64,000 bases of DNA from Candidatus Heimdallarchaeota archaeon. Its GTDB lineage: Archaea; Asgardarchaeota; Heimdallarchaeia; Heimdallarchaeales; Kariarchaeaceae. The stretch is from NCBI GenBank assembly GCA_026702845.1, contig JADCLS010000014.1, positions 1 to 64,000 on the forward strand. Reading direction: 5' to 3'. Within the stretch, counting starts at the first letter, position 1. Each line of letters begins with the position of its first letter. Positions 1-8,953 of this stretch are shown one piece after another. Under the pieces are notes generated by a model. That model did no database searches and had not been told where the DNA came from. It saw only the letters and a program-made list of their open reading frames with translations. The position numbers were made by a program, and so were the translations under genes.

Positions 1-354
1 TTTTTCTTGGTTCTGGAAACTTTGGTCTAAGAAAATCTTGATGTATTTCTATGAAAATCCTCAATTCATGAGGGTCTATGATTTGTGTTGGAGACACTAG
101 TCATTCTAGACCCTCATACTTTTGAATCTGACGGTTCTAACCGAATCTCTAGCTAAAGTTATTTTCATCTGCTAACAATGATATCATTGAGCCTAACGGC
201 TCAATGTACCACTGATTAATTTTCGGAAATGCTTATTGTTATTTAATAAAATTATTTTAATGTAAAAAATAAGCGTAAATTTTCTTTAGATATTTATTCC
301 TCTTTTACCATAATTGTATTTAACATTAAAATACAAATCAAATAATAGAAAAAT
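1..354. other. Non-coding stretch with a hairpin cluster
   Basis: No credible coding frame is seen here. The first two thirds hold three strong inverted repeats (separate entry at 68-206). The rest, about 240-354, is very AT-rich and leads into the membrane protein starting at 355. The left edge is the window boundary, so the stretch may be the tail or 3' UTR of something outside. Confidence 0.6.
68..206. other. Cluster of three perfect hairpins; possible structured RNA
   Basis: Stem 1 pairs 68-78 with 107-117 (11 bp, no mismatch) and encloses a small hairpin, 85-88 with 94-97. Stem 2 pairs 132-135 with 140-143 around a four-base loop. Stem 3 pairs 185-193 with 198-206 (9 bp, loop TAAC). A 14-bp perfect palindrome at 176-189 shares bases 185-189 with stem 3, so the two pairings exclude each other. 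No tRNA, SRP, RNase P or box C/D signature was recognised. It could be a structured RNA, the 3' end of an upstream transcript or a small mobile-element end. The strand is unknown. Confidence 0.45.
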
Positions 355-1269
355 ATGGATTTATTCAATTTGATGGGGAATAATAGGGTAGATTTTCATC
401 AACTATTCTTCTTGCACCTTAGTAAACATGATAAGAAATTATGGAATGATAAATTGATCAGAAATAGCATCTCTTACACATTAAAAGAATATATTTTTCA
501 TTTGAAGATTAATTCAACTGTGAACATTTTTATTACTACATTAATGATATTCTCCTATTATTCTATAATAGAAAATATTCTAATCAATATAAGCATATTT
601 TTACTCATTACTCATATTTTGATTTTGTATACTCGATCATCCCACAAGAGAAACATCTCAAGTTGGATTAACTTTGTCAGATGTAAGAATTATGGTGACA
701 GAATAACATACAGTTCAGATAATGAGCCTACAATTGATTCCCTGTTATCTCTTATCCAATTTTCCCTATCTTATCTTAAGAAGGAAGATCATAAAAAGTA
801 TATTAAATTGCAAAAAGACTTAATATTAAGGAATCTACTACCTGAAGAAGATCAAAGGATCATTTATTTAATTGAGAGAAGAAATACTCCCTTTATAATT
901 AAAATCATCGAAATTATCGTGATTATAACAATTATTCCAGCTATGATTCTTGGATTAACAATATCTTCTATAGATCTATTTAGAGATTCTGAGATTTTCC
1001 AATATTTTGTATCAAGTATATTTTTCATTTTATGTGCAATAAGCCTAGTAATTTTTGTATTCGCATTTATCATTCTACTGGTTTATTCTAAGATTCAAAA
1101 TAAACAATTAATTTGGGATGAATTTCTAATCGAGAAAAACATTATTTATGATCCTGATTTTTCAAATTATAATAAATTTAAAGAAAATCTTCATCCAGAA
1201 ACCCTGATGAGAATCCAAGATTATGTAAAAAAAGTGTATGGTGCCTCAGAATTTGATATTTTATCATAA
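355..1269 (+). CDS. Hypothetical multi-pass membrane protein
   Basis: A 304-residue protein that I do not recognise. It starts at the first ATG in the frame. Hydrophobic segments at about residues 55-92 (probably two helices), 178-205 and 213-245 suggest four membrane helices. A charged soluble stretch of roughly 85 residues lies between the pairs and a charged tail follows the last helix. There is no signal peptide and no known motif. It stands alone between the hairpin-rich leader and the convergent ABC exporter operon, with a 2-base gap to the latter's end, so it is probably its own transcription unit. No function is assigned. Confidence 0.7.
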   Translation: MDLFNLMGNNRVDFHQLFFLHLSKHDKKLWNDKLIRNSISYTLKEYIFHLKINSTVNIFITTLMIFSYYSIIENILINISIFLLITHILILYTRSSHKRNISSWINFVRCKNYGDRITYSSDNEPTIDSLLSLIQFSLSYLKKEDHKKYIKLQKDLILRNLLPEEDQRIIYLIERRNTPFIIKIIEIIVIITIIPAMILGLTISSIDLFRDSEIFQYFVSSIFFILCAISLVIFVFAFIILLVYSKIQNKQLIWDEFLIEKNIIYDPDFSNYNKFKENLHPETLMRIQDYVKKVYGASEFDILS

Positions 1270-1271
1270 CT

Positions 1272-2405
1272 TTAATTTTTGTCCATATTTTTCACAATAA
1301 TTATGACTAATGCTAAAAATGCAATACTGGCCCATGCAGACAATACTACCCATCCTTCTGTCAAATTTTCCATACTTCTATCATAGATGATAGCTGTAAG
1401 AACCCTTATCCCAGCAGCACTAGGTAAATATCTGAAAATAGCTGATCCAGCTGAAAACTCAAGTGGATTAATTGCTCCTCCTATCATCCACAATGTCATA
1501 GTTATGAGAATAGAAGGGCCAGGAACAGCTCTAAAGTCACCCACTTTCAAACCATAATTTACTCCCAGTACAGCAAATGTAAATGATAGTAATAATAAAA
1601 CACCAATAAATTGTATAAAACTAATAAATGTGGGAAAATACTGACCATATAGAATTGTAATCAAGATCAGCAAAATTAGAGTGTTAATGAAACTAGAAAG
1701 TATTGTGGCAAGAATTTTACCTAATCTGATTTTAATTTGTCCATGGTTGGCCATAGCTATTTCAATATCAGTCCCCCCTTCCTTTTCAGATGTTCCTAGC
1801 AGGGCACCATCAAGAAGGGCAAAGAGACTGATCCCAAAGATAATTACTCCTGAAATCATATAATCTGGCCTGGGAAGAGGAGTGGGATACACTGTTGTCT
1901 TATCCACGTAACAACCTGGATTATTACCAGTTGCTAATTCAAAAGCTTGTGAGAAATCATAGATTCTGCTTTCCAAGCCCAAACGAATATTTTTTGATAC
2001 GTCTTCATGGACATTGTTGATCTTTGCATTAATGGTTATTTCCAGACCTGTCGTTAGATTTGACGAGAAATCATCAGGGATGTATACTATCAAGAAGGTT
2101 TCCCTAGTATCAAACATCTCATTTGCGGTCACCTCATCAACATCATAGGTTACAAAATATGGAATAGTACCCTCTCTAGAATCCATGGTGTCAATAAATT
2201 GATCTGTCCATCCATTAACATTGTGTGTGTCATAATTGACAATAACCATGGTAAAACCAGAATCTGAAGAACTAGTAAATGTAAAAGCAGAGATAAAAAA
2301 TATACCCAAGGCCAAAGGAGGTAGTAACGCTATAGCTGAGAAAATCTTATGATACTGCTTGTAGCGAAGACATTTTTTCACCTCTGCAAATATGGATTCG
2401 ATCAA
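1272..2405 (-). CDS. ABC-2 type transporter permease (second permease)
   Basis: Membrane subunit of a DrrB/NatB-like ABC exporter. One helix near residues 20-42 is followed by an extracytoplasmic domain of about 130 residues, then about five helices from residue 185 to the end, which is the ABC-2 layout. The start is a TTG that overlaps the stop of the upstream permease (TTGA). A good Shine-Dalgarno (GGAGG) lies about 9 bases upstream, inside the preceding gene, so translation is probably coupled. It is the third gene of the operon ATPase-permease-permease and pairs with the 2402-3517 product. The substrate is not evident; drug, lipid or sodium export are family possibilities. Confidence 0.85.
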   Translation of the reverse strand: MIESIFAEVKKCLRYKQYHKIFSAIALLPPLALGIFFISAFTFTSSSDSGFTMVIVNYDTHNVNGWTDQFIDTMDSREGTIPYFVTYDVDEVTANEMFDTRETFLIVYIPDDFSSNLTTGLEITINAKINNVHEDVSKNIRLGLESRIYDFSQAFELATGNNPGCYVDKTTVYPTPLPRPDYMISGVIIFGISLFALLDGALLGTSEKEGGTDIEIAMANHGQIKIRLGKILATILSSFINTLILLILITILYGQYFPTFISFIQFIGVLLLLSFTFAVLGVNYGLKVGDFRAVPGPSILITMTLWMIGGAINPLEFSAGSAIFRYLPSAAGIRVLTAIIYDRSMENLTEGWVVLSAWASIAFLALVIIIVKNMDKN

Positions 2406-3517
2406 CTGTATACCTCCTTTGTGAAAAGTCTAAAGGCAATGGCAAAGGTGATCAGGCCAAATATACCAGTGATGAGTAGATCTATTACTAGCAACGATGT
2501 ATTTACTGTTCCAAACACAACTAGAGTGATGAAGGATCTAAAGAAGTAGGTACCTGGCCATATTGTTGAAAGGAATCGAATTGCTGGTTTCCAAACCTCA
2601 GGAGGAACGAGGCCACCACCTACATACCATCCTAGTATATTGAACATCAGTATCGCTATGGCTGAAGGAATGAGTTGCTTGATACGCGTTGAAACTATCA
2701 AACCAAGACCAGACATGGAAAGGATCCCCCAGAATACAAGACCCAGTATTAGCAGGAAATTACCTGATGGGAAGTATCCAAAGACTAGGAATTGGAATAA
2801 GAGAATGATTCCAAAACCAAAGAATGTTTGGACTATATTCGCAATGAATTTTCCCAGGATTATACTACCTGGAGATGCAGCCATGATTAATTCCTTAATC
2901 GTTCCCTTCTCAAATTCCTGTGCATTAGCTATGGCAATATTGGCTCCAGCTGGCATTAGCACAGCAAGAGCACAGACAGCTGCCAATACATAATCTCGGA
3001 AGCTGATATCTATTGCTGAGATGGTGGTGAACTCAACTTCAGGAACTTCAACCGTTCTAGGCACCAAATTACGGTTGATATGATTACATGCATGTTCCAT
3101 CCTCTGCATAACATTCTTGGTGATGTCATCCTGAATATTATGAATATGTGTTAGTACTGGTATCATCTCTCCATCTGCCAGACGTAAGCTAATATTAAGT
3201 GGGATGACTATATAGGCCAGAATATCTCCATCTTCAAACAAATCCAGAACTTCTTGTTGATTATCTATCGTTACAACTGTCATTTCAAACCAAAAATCAC
3301 CAGTACCACTTCGCATATCCACCAAATAATCCTTCAATTCTAATGCTAATGGATCGTTATCCTGCAGAATTATACCTGCAGGCAATATCTCTGCTTGTGT
3401 AACAAATACTCCAACTAGCAATGAAACAACAAATATAGGGGCTATACCAAACACAATGAGAAATGGTTTTCTGTACCACTCCTTTAGGTCTTTGATAGCT
3501 AGACTCGTTGCCTTCAT
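2402..3517 (-). CDS. ABC-2 type transporter permease (first permease)
   Basis: A 371-residue permease with an N-terminal helix (about residues 20-40), a large external domain to about residue 180 and then a bundle of about five helices. This is the same architecture as its downstream partner, so the two are probably an ancient duplication that assembles as a heterodimer. I place the start at the ATG at 3517, one base after the ATPase stop, because a GGAGGA motif sits just upstream. A longer reading from a TTG at 3535 would overlap the ATPase gene. It ends in a 4-base overlap with the second permease. Confidence 0.85.
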   Translation of the reverse strand: MKATSLAIKDLKEWYRKPFLIVFGIAPIFVVSLLVGVFVTQAEILPAGIILQDNDPLALELKDYLVDMRSGTGDFWFEMTVVTIDNQQEVLDLFEDGDILAYIVIPLNISLRLADGEMIPVLTHIHNIQDDITKNVMQRMEHACNHINRNLVPRTVEVPEVEFTTISAIDISFRDYVLAAVCALAVLMPAGANIAIANAQEFEKGTIKELIMAASPGSIILGKFIANIVQTFFGFGIILLFQFLVFGYFPSGNFLLILGLVFWGILSMSGLGLIVSTRIKQLIPSAIAILMFNILGWYVGGGLVPPEVWKPAIRFLSTIWPGTYFFRSFITLVVFGTVNTSLLVIDLLITGIFGLITFAIAFRLFTKEVYS

Positions 3518-3518
3518 C

Positions 3519-4472
3519 TCATTCCTCCTTGACAAGTGACTTACCAGTCAGTGATAGGAATACATCAGCAAGAGATGGCTCTCTCAAGCTGAGATCAAGT
3601 ATTTTTAGACTATCCAACCTTTGCAGTGATGAGGAAAATTCAGTTAGTAATTTGTTACTAGGTTTGTCAGATGGAATGATTACTCTGTATTCATCATCTC
3701 TTGATTGAACACTGGGTTTTCCTCCACTTATTTTTGTCATCCTATCTTTGAAATCAATATACTCATCATCATCAATAGTGATAAGAGCTTCGAGAAAAAC
3801 ACCTCCTGCATGTTTTCGCTTAAGCTCATCGGGGGTACCTAAAGTGACCATTTTCCCCTTATCAATAATTAGGCAAGTATCAGCAAGTGCGTCTGCCTCC
3901 TCCATGTAATTTGTATTCAGAATAACTAATTTTGTCTCTTTTATTTTCTTAATATGTTGCCAGATATCATTTCTACTCTGAACATCAATTCCCAGTGTAG
4001 GTTCATCAAGGATGAGGATCTTGGGATCATGCATTAGTGATCGTACAAGTGCCAATCTTCGTTTCATACCTCCACTAAATGTGGAAACCCTATCTTTGGC
4101 CCTATCTTCGAGATCTGCTAATTTCAAAGCCTCTTCTACTTTTATATTCTGTTGATCTTTGGGTATTCCATAGAATTTAGCATGAAATTCTAAATTCTCT
4201 TTTGCTGTTAAATAATCATATAATGCAGTCTCTTGAGTTACAAGACCAATCTGTTGTCGGACCAAGGTACTACTTTCTTCTGGATCCATATCAAGAATCT
4301 TCACCTCACCAGCATCACGTTTGAGTAGACCACAGATGACATTTGCAAGGGTAGATTTACCTGCACCATTTGGACCTAGTATACCCAGACAGCCTGGCGT
4401 ATCATAAACTATACTCAGATCATTGATCGCTTTGGATCGTTCGATAACTAAATTTTTGATAGAAATGGCCAT
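3519..4472 (-). CDS. ABC transporter ATP-binding protein (DrrA/NatA/CcmA-like)
   Basis: A nucleotide-binding subunit of 317 residues that should power the two permeases downstream. Visible motifs: Walker A GPNGAGKST (33-41), Q-loop near 80, signature FSGGM (132-136), Walker B LILDE (153-157) and an accessory C-terminal domain of about 100 residues as in the DrrA group. At the H-loop the usual His before YMEEA is Asn188 (TNYMEEAD), which is unusual because this switch His normally contacts the ATP gamma-phosphate. It is the first gene of the operon; a TATA-like element at about 4501-4507 lies about 30 bases upstream of the ATG. The family is certain, the substrate unknown. Confidence 0.93.
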   Translation of the reverse strand: MAISIKNLVIERSKAINDLSIVYDTPGCLGILGPNGAGKSTLANVICGLLKRDAGEVKILDMDPEESSTLVRQQIGLVTQETALYDYLTAKENLEFHAKFYGIPKDQQNIKVEEALKLADLEDRAKDRVSTFSGGMKRRLALVRSLMHDPKILILDEPTLGIDVQSRNDIWQHIKKIKETKLVILNTNYMEEADALADTCLIIDKGKMVTLGTPDELKRKHAGGVFLEALITIDDDEYIDFKDRMTKISGGKPSVQSRDDEYRVIIPSDKPSNKLLTEFSSSLQRLDSLKILDLSLREPSLADVFLSLTGKSLVKEE

Positions 4473-4801
4473 TGTATCACTGCATGTTCCCTCGTAATTG
4501 TATATTTCAAGATATTTTGATCATATCATTTAACAGTACCAAATTTTGTAATATCTACTCAATTTATGATAGTTCATAAGGTTTTGAACAAACAAAATGA
4601 TTTCATATATCTGAATTAATATATGTGTCATTATCTTGCTCTTTTTTGTCATGGAAATCTATAAGTGATGATCTATTAATCAAGAAATTTTGATCAACCA
4701 TAAGACTTACTCTCCCATAATTAAACACTATAATTGACACTAGTATGTTCTTATACTTGTATCAAAAAATATTGTTAGGAAGGTAATCCATTTAATAAGG
4801 G
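4473..4801. promoter_or_regulatory. Divergent intergenic region between the ABC operon and tyrS
   Basis: About 330 bases with no coding frame. A TATA-like box (TATATTT, 4501-4507) can serve the minus-strand ABC operon. On the plus strand CTTATACT around 4750-4757 can serve tyrS, placing its transcript start near 4780. The stretch between them is AT-rich with no strong repeat noticed. Confidence 0.45.
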
Positions 4802-5929
4802 ATGAGAAAGAAATGCTGTATAATGACCCTATCAGTAGATGAACGGATAGATCTTGTCAAACAAGTAGCTGAAGAGCTGATTGACGAGAATGACCTACGA
4901 GCACTCTTTGAGGAAAAACTGGAAAAAGGGGAGAAAATATATGCTTATGATGGTTTTGAACCATCAGGTAACATTCACATTGCACAGGGTCTATTACGAG
5001 CCATAAATGTGAATAAACTCATCAAATCTGGAATGACTTTTATCTTTCTTGTAGCTGATTGGCATGCAGCTGCCAATGAGAAATTTGGTGGGGATCTCAA
5101 AACTATCAAGAAGGTAGGTGAATACTTCATTGAAGTATGGAAGGCCTGTGATATGGATCTTGATCATGTGGAGTTTAAATGGGCATCAGATCTTGTTGAG
5201 GATCCCAAATACTGGGAAATGGTACTACAGCTGAGCATGAAGACTACACTCAAGCGTGCACTCAGAACTACCCAGATTATGGGTAGATCTGAGACAGATG
5301 ATCTCAAGGCATCACAGATTCTCTATCCCATGATGCAGAATGCTGATATATTCTACATGGATATTGATGTTTGTCAATTAGGGATGGACCAGAGAAAGGT
5401 AAATATGCTAGCTCGTGAGACAGCCAAGTTCTTTGATAGGCCTAAGCCTATAGCTGTACATCATCATATGCTAGCTGGATTGAAGGAACCACCAAAATCA
5501 GATCTAACTACGATTGATCGGGCAGTAGAGATTAAGATGAGTAAAAGCGATCCAGATAGTGCAATATTTATGTTAGATACTTTCGATGATATTTCACGTA
5601 AAATTAAAAAAGCCTGGTGTCCTGAAAAGCAAATTGAAGAAAATCCCGTCCTAGAATACTGTAACTACATCATCTTTGAGAAATATGATGAGATGATTAT
5701 AACACGTCCTGAAAAATTCGGTGGTGATCTCATCTTCTCCAGTTATAAATCCCTTGAGGAGGCTTTTGCTTCAGGAGATCTTCATCCAGCAGATCTTAAG
5801 AAAGCTGTTGCTAAGTATCTTGATGAATTACTGGAGCCTGTAAGACAGCATTTCAAATCAGATCCAAAAGCAAAGAAATTGGCTGGATTTGTGAAGAAGG
5901 CTGTCAAAAAACAGTACGAGAGTAAATAA
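4802..5929 (+). CDS. tyrS: Tyrosyl-tRNA synthetase, archaeal/eukaryotic type
   Basis: Class I synthetase charging tRNA-Tyr in the cytosol. Visible: the YDGFEPSG tyrosine-pocket segment (49-56), a HIGH-like HIAQ (59-62), the core motif QLGMDQRKVNMLAR (192-205) and KMSKS (245-249) followed by DPDSAIF. The length, 375 residues or 368 from the inner ATG at 4823, fits the archaeal/eukaryotic catalytic unit without the bacterial S4 domain. The ADWHA, QIMGRSE and KMSKSDP motifs look closer to what I recall of plant and protist cytosolic enzymes than to Methanocaldococcus. The inner ATG (residue 8) is a plausible real start because homologues have no extra leader. It stands alone, convergent with the next gene. 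Confidence 0.96.
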   Translation: MRKKCCIMTLSVDERIDLVKQVAEELIDENDLRALFEEKLEKGEKIYAYDGFEPSGNIHIAQGLLRAINVNKLIKSGMTFIFLVADWHAAANEKFGGDLKTIKKVGEYFIEVWKACDMDLDHVEFKWASDLVEDPKYWEMVLQLSMKTTLKRALRTTQIMGRSETDDLKASQILYPMMQNADIFYMDIDVCQLGMDQRKVNMLARETAKFFDRPKPIAVHHHMLAGLKEPPKSDLTTIDRAVEIKMSKSDPDSAIFMLDTFDDISRKIKKAWCPEKQIEENPVLEYCNYIIFEKYDEMIITRPEKFGGDLIFSSYKSLEEAFASGDLHPADLKKAVAKYLDELLEPVRQHFKSDPKAKKLAGFVKKAVKKQYESK

Positions 5930-5952
5930 TATCCAATAAAGCAAATTACGTC

Positions 5953-7353
5953 CTAAATTTTCATTTTTTTAACCAATGGTATGAGTATAAAACCTAGATA
6001 AAAAGGAGGATAGGGTAAGAATGCAAATTCTGTTCTACCAGCTTGTTCTGTATCAACTTCAAAGCTAAATTTCATAAAGTAGTCAATTTTGTGATATCCT
6101 GTCAACATTATGCGAAATTCTCCAATATTGACTTGATAGGTAAGAAATATATGATCATTCTGGTCTATATCGATGTCATAAAAATCGCTACCAGTATCTA
6201 CCCATATATGTAATGCGTTTTCTGATTTTGATTCGTAGAAATAATCCTCCAGCATGATATCCATTTCCAATGTAAGTATTCCATGTTGATCGATAGGAAT
6301 AATATAACAATCTCTTTCATCAAAATAGTATTGACTTGTGATATATTCAGGACCTATCTGTCCAGAACCATTAGTATTAATATCTAATACCCTAGGATTT
6401 GAAAAATCATCAGGTGCATCTCCACGCTTACCCATATCCTGCTGTATTTGGAATTCTCCAGGTTCAAACCAAGCGTAGAAGCTGTAATAAATTGTATCTG
6501 AAGTGCGTAGCTGTAGCATGTATGTTCCACCTTTCGGAACCAATGATCTGAAATACAAAGTTTTTGAATCCCGAAATTCTTCTGTTACCGCACGTAAGGG
6601 TCCAGACCATTTGTAATACACATCATTGAAGACATAGAAGGTAATGTAGTTATCCCAATTACTATCACTCGTCAAAGTTATATTGAAGTAAAGGTATCCA
6701 GTTTGGAGTAGTAGTTTAGAATAGCAATCGGTGGTGTCTTTTGATCCATCCAAATCGTCAAATTCCTCTCCAATCTGGCCTGTATAATTCTGTTCGAGTT
6801 CAAACTCCACAGGCTGTTCGCATGATGCATCAGTTAAAGATCCTCCATCATTTTGACCCAGATCTGGCAATCCCTCAGTAAATTCAAGCTTGAAATTATA
6901 ATATATTTCTGAATCGCTGGTATAGAACATTAGCAGTACATTCGTTTCCCTGACAATATTAATGCTGCGAGATTGAATAGGATCATCCCCTAAAATTATT
7001 AGACGATTGATTAAACTATTATCTGCTATGTAATACAAAGCGAGATGGAGAGTTTGACCTTCATCACTACCATTCTCATAATAATCGATCACATCTAGCG
7101 TGAGTACCAAAACACCAGTAGAATTCACATCAAGATCATAGCAATCTTCTCTATCTTCTCCTCCATCTGAAGCAGTAAATTGTAATCCTATAGTTCCTGA
7201 ATATGTTGTATTGAAATCTACATATGGATGAGGATAATTATATGGTGCATCTGCACCACTCCCAGCGTCGTTTTGAGATTGTGATTGTGCTGAGAGAGGA
7301 GTTACATTTACCAGAAATATCAAGATGATAATAATTGTTGGGATTGCCTTCAT
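5953..7353 (-). CDS. Secreted three-repeat surface protein (PPC-like), C-terminally anchored
   Basis: A 466-residue exported protein: signal peptide at residues 1-22, then three modules of about 140 residues. Each begins with a (Q)NDxGxxxDA motif (near 27, 168 and 308), followed by a G-x-IG strand and a DCY motif, as in pre-peptidase C-terminal-like beta-sandwich domains. The C-terminus is a hydrophobic stretch plus the basic tail KKMKI, a CTERM-like anchor. Role unknown; probably a cell-surface structural or binding protein. It lies just downstream of its tandem paralogue (7432-8852), but a TATA-like box about 28 bases before its ATG suggests its own leaderless transcript. Its 3' end is only 23 bases from the convergent tyrS. 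Confidence 0.8.
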   Translation of the reverse strand: MKAIPTIIIILIFLVNVTPLSAQSQSQNDAGSGADAPYNYPHPYVDFNTTYSGTIGLQFTASDGGEDREDCYDLDVNSTGVLVLTLDVIDYYENGSDEGQTLHLALYYIADNSLINRLIILGDDPIQSRSINIVRETNVLLMFYTSDSEIYYNFKLEFTEGLPDLGQNDGGSLTDASCEQPVEFELEQNYTGQIGEEFDDLDGSKDTTDCYSKLLLQTGYLYFNITLTSDSNWDNYITFYVFNDVYYKWSGPLRAVTEEFRDSKTLYFRSLVPKGGTYMLQLRTSDTIYYSFYAWFEPGEFQIQQDMGKRGDAPDDFSNPRVLDINTNGSGQIGPEYITSQYYFDERDCYIIPIDQHGILTLEMDIMLEDYFYESKSENALHIWVDTGSDFYDIDIDQNDHIFLTYQVNIGEFRIMLTGYHKIDYFMKFSFEVDTEQAGRTEFAFLPYPPFYLGFILIPLVKKMKI

Positions 7354-7375
7354 TCAATAATAAAACACTCTTCTC

Positions 7376-7384
7376 ATATATATT
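7376..7384 (-). promoter_or_regulatory. TATA-like box of the 5953-7353 surface gene
   Basis: AATATATAT on the minus strand is centred about 27 bases upstream of the ATG. That spacing would start transcription at or next to the start codon, and no Shine-Dalgarno is seen. Confidence 0.45.
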
Positions 7385-7431
7385 ACTAATCATTATTCAG
7401 TAAGAGAACACCAAAATCTTTATCCAACTAA

Positions 7432-8852
7432 TTATGGATCAAATCTTCGAATTTTCTTAAACAATACTGGTAAAAGAATGAACCCAAGGTTAATTGATGA
7501 AAACTTAACAAAGGCAAGTTCTGTGGTTAACTGAGCCGAGGTATTAGATTGAAGAGGAATTAATTCAAGATACATGCTATAATTTATATTTGTATACGCT
7601 TTTAGTCTGATATATATCTCCTCTACTGGTATGTAGTTATGTCAACTATTAATTGACCATCATCCTCTCTATAAAACACCAGCCTCTCAGTTTTGTATGA
7701 ATAAATCCTAACAAGAAGTAACATATTTTCCTCAGGTTCTAGGTAGGGTTCAATCAAGTTGATTTTCATAGATAATATCAAACTACCTTCAAAATCTGGA
7801 AATATCACGAACGAATCTAGTGTATCACTCTCATTATTATAATCCATGAAATCAGGTCCTATAATTCCAGTTCCAAAAGTATTTATTTCTAGTTTTCTTG
7901 CCTGTGATAGTGTGCTTGGAGCATCCCCGTCAGATCCCATATCATTTTGATTTCGTTCTAAATAGGGCTTGTACAATGAATTGAATGTGTAAGTCATGGA
8001 TATCTCAGTCTTTATCAAAAACCAGTATATTCCTATCTCGTTGATATTAGTACGGAATGTGTATGGAGTTTCATTATCAATAATTTCAGATATTGAAATC
8101 ATCTCATAGGATTTATCAAAATCATCATCATAATAAAAAACAGAGAAATAAATCATCCCAAATGTTGTACTCTTTGAGTTGATTGATACATTGAAATACA
8201 AAAAACCATATCTATCAATGTAGTATTCGTAATAATCTTCATTATCAACTGACCCGTCAAGATCTTGATAGTTATTCCCAATATGGCCTTTGTATGTTTC
8301 ACCTATGTTTATACTTACCTTTTGATAAAAAGATGCATCTGTGTTGGAGTTAGCATCATTCTGATCCATGTTTGGAAGTCCTTCGATAAAAGTCAATTTG
8401 AAGCTGTATCGAATGTAGGCACTACTAGAACTAAATAAAAACAATATATCTTCTACTAAAATAATATTTATCTTGAATATTTGAGAATTATCTTTTTCAT
8501 CTATTTTGAATCTAGCGATCAAATCAGAATCACCTATGTAATACAAATCGAGATTGAGTGTATTAGAATTGGATTGATTTCCATACTCTTCTATGCTGAG
8601 TTCTATCTGTAATTCTCCTTGTTGATACATTTTGAGATCATAACAATCACGTTGATCCTCCCCTCCATCGTATTCTGTATATAAGGTTCCAATCGTAGCA
8701 TAATACTTCACATCAAATGTTATTTGAGGGTGAGGATAGTTATATGGAGCATCTCCACCACTTCCTGCATCATTCTGTTCATCTGACTGGGCATCAGCAG
8801 GAGATGTAAAGAGAAGTATGGAAAAAATAAATAAAACAAGGATAATTCTCAC
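7432..8852 (-). pseudogene. Frameshifted paralogue of the three-repeat surface protein
   Basis: The open part (7623-8852, 409 residues from a GTG) has a signal peptide and the same QNDAGSGGDAP-type repeats as the downstream gene, but stops after LIVDITTYQ without the C-terminal anchor. In another frame, from about 7626 down to a TAA at 7434-7432, the minus strand encodes the missing end: VEEIYIRLKAY, a spacer and the anchor INLGFILLPVLFKKIRRF. This aligns with the end of the intact paralogue (VNIGEFRIMLTGY, then YLGFILIPLVKK). A single lost base near 7626-7630 explains the break. It could be true decay, phase variation or a sequencing error; the conserved tail argues for a recent event. Confidence 0.8.
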
Positions 8853-8873
8853 ATAGTATGATACTGCTCAAAC

Positions 8874-8882
8874 ATATATAAT
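8874..8882 (-). promoter_or_regulatory. TATA-like box of the 7432-8852 surface gene
   Basis: An ATTATATAT run on the minus strand is centred about 26 bases upstream of the GTG start. The spacing fits leaderless transcription, as for the downstream paralogue. Confidence 0.45.
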
Positions 8883-8953
8883 TCTAATCCAAAATTGTAA
8901 TGAAACACCATACAAAGCAATTATCAAACATGAAATGAATAAATCTGAATATA

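Noticed and set aside
1..240. tRNA, SRP RNA, RNase P RNA or box C/D RNA at the left edge
   Set aside because: No T-loop consensus, GNAR loops, RNase P core motifs or paired C/D boxes were found; only generic hairpins.
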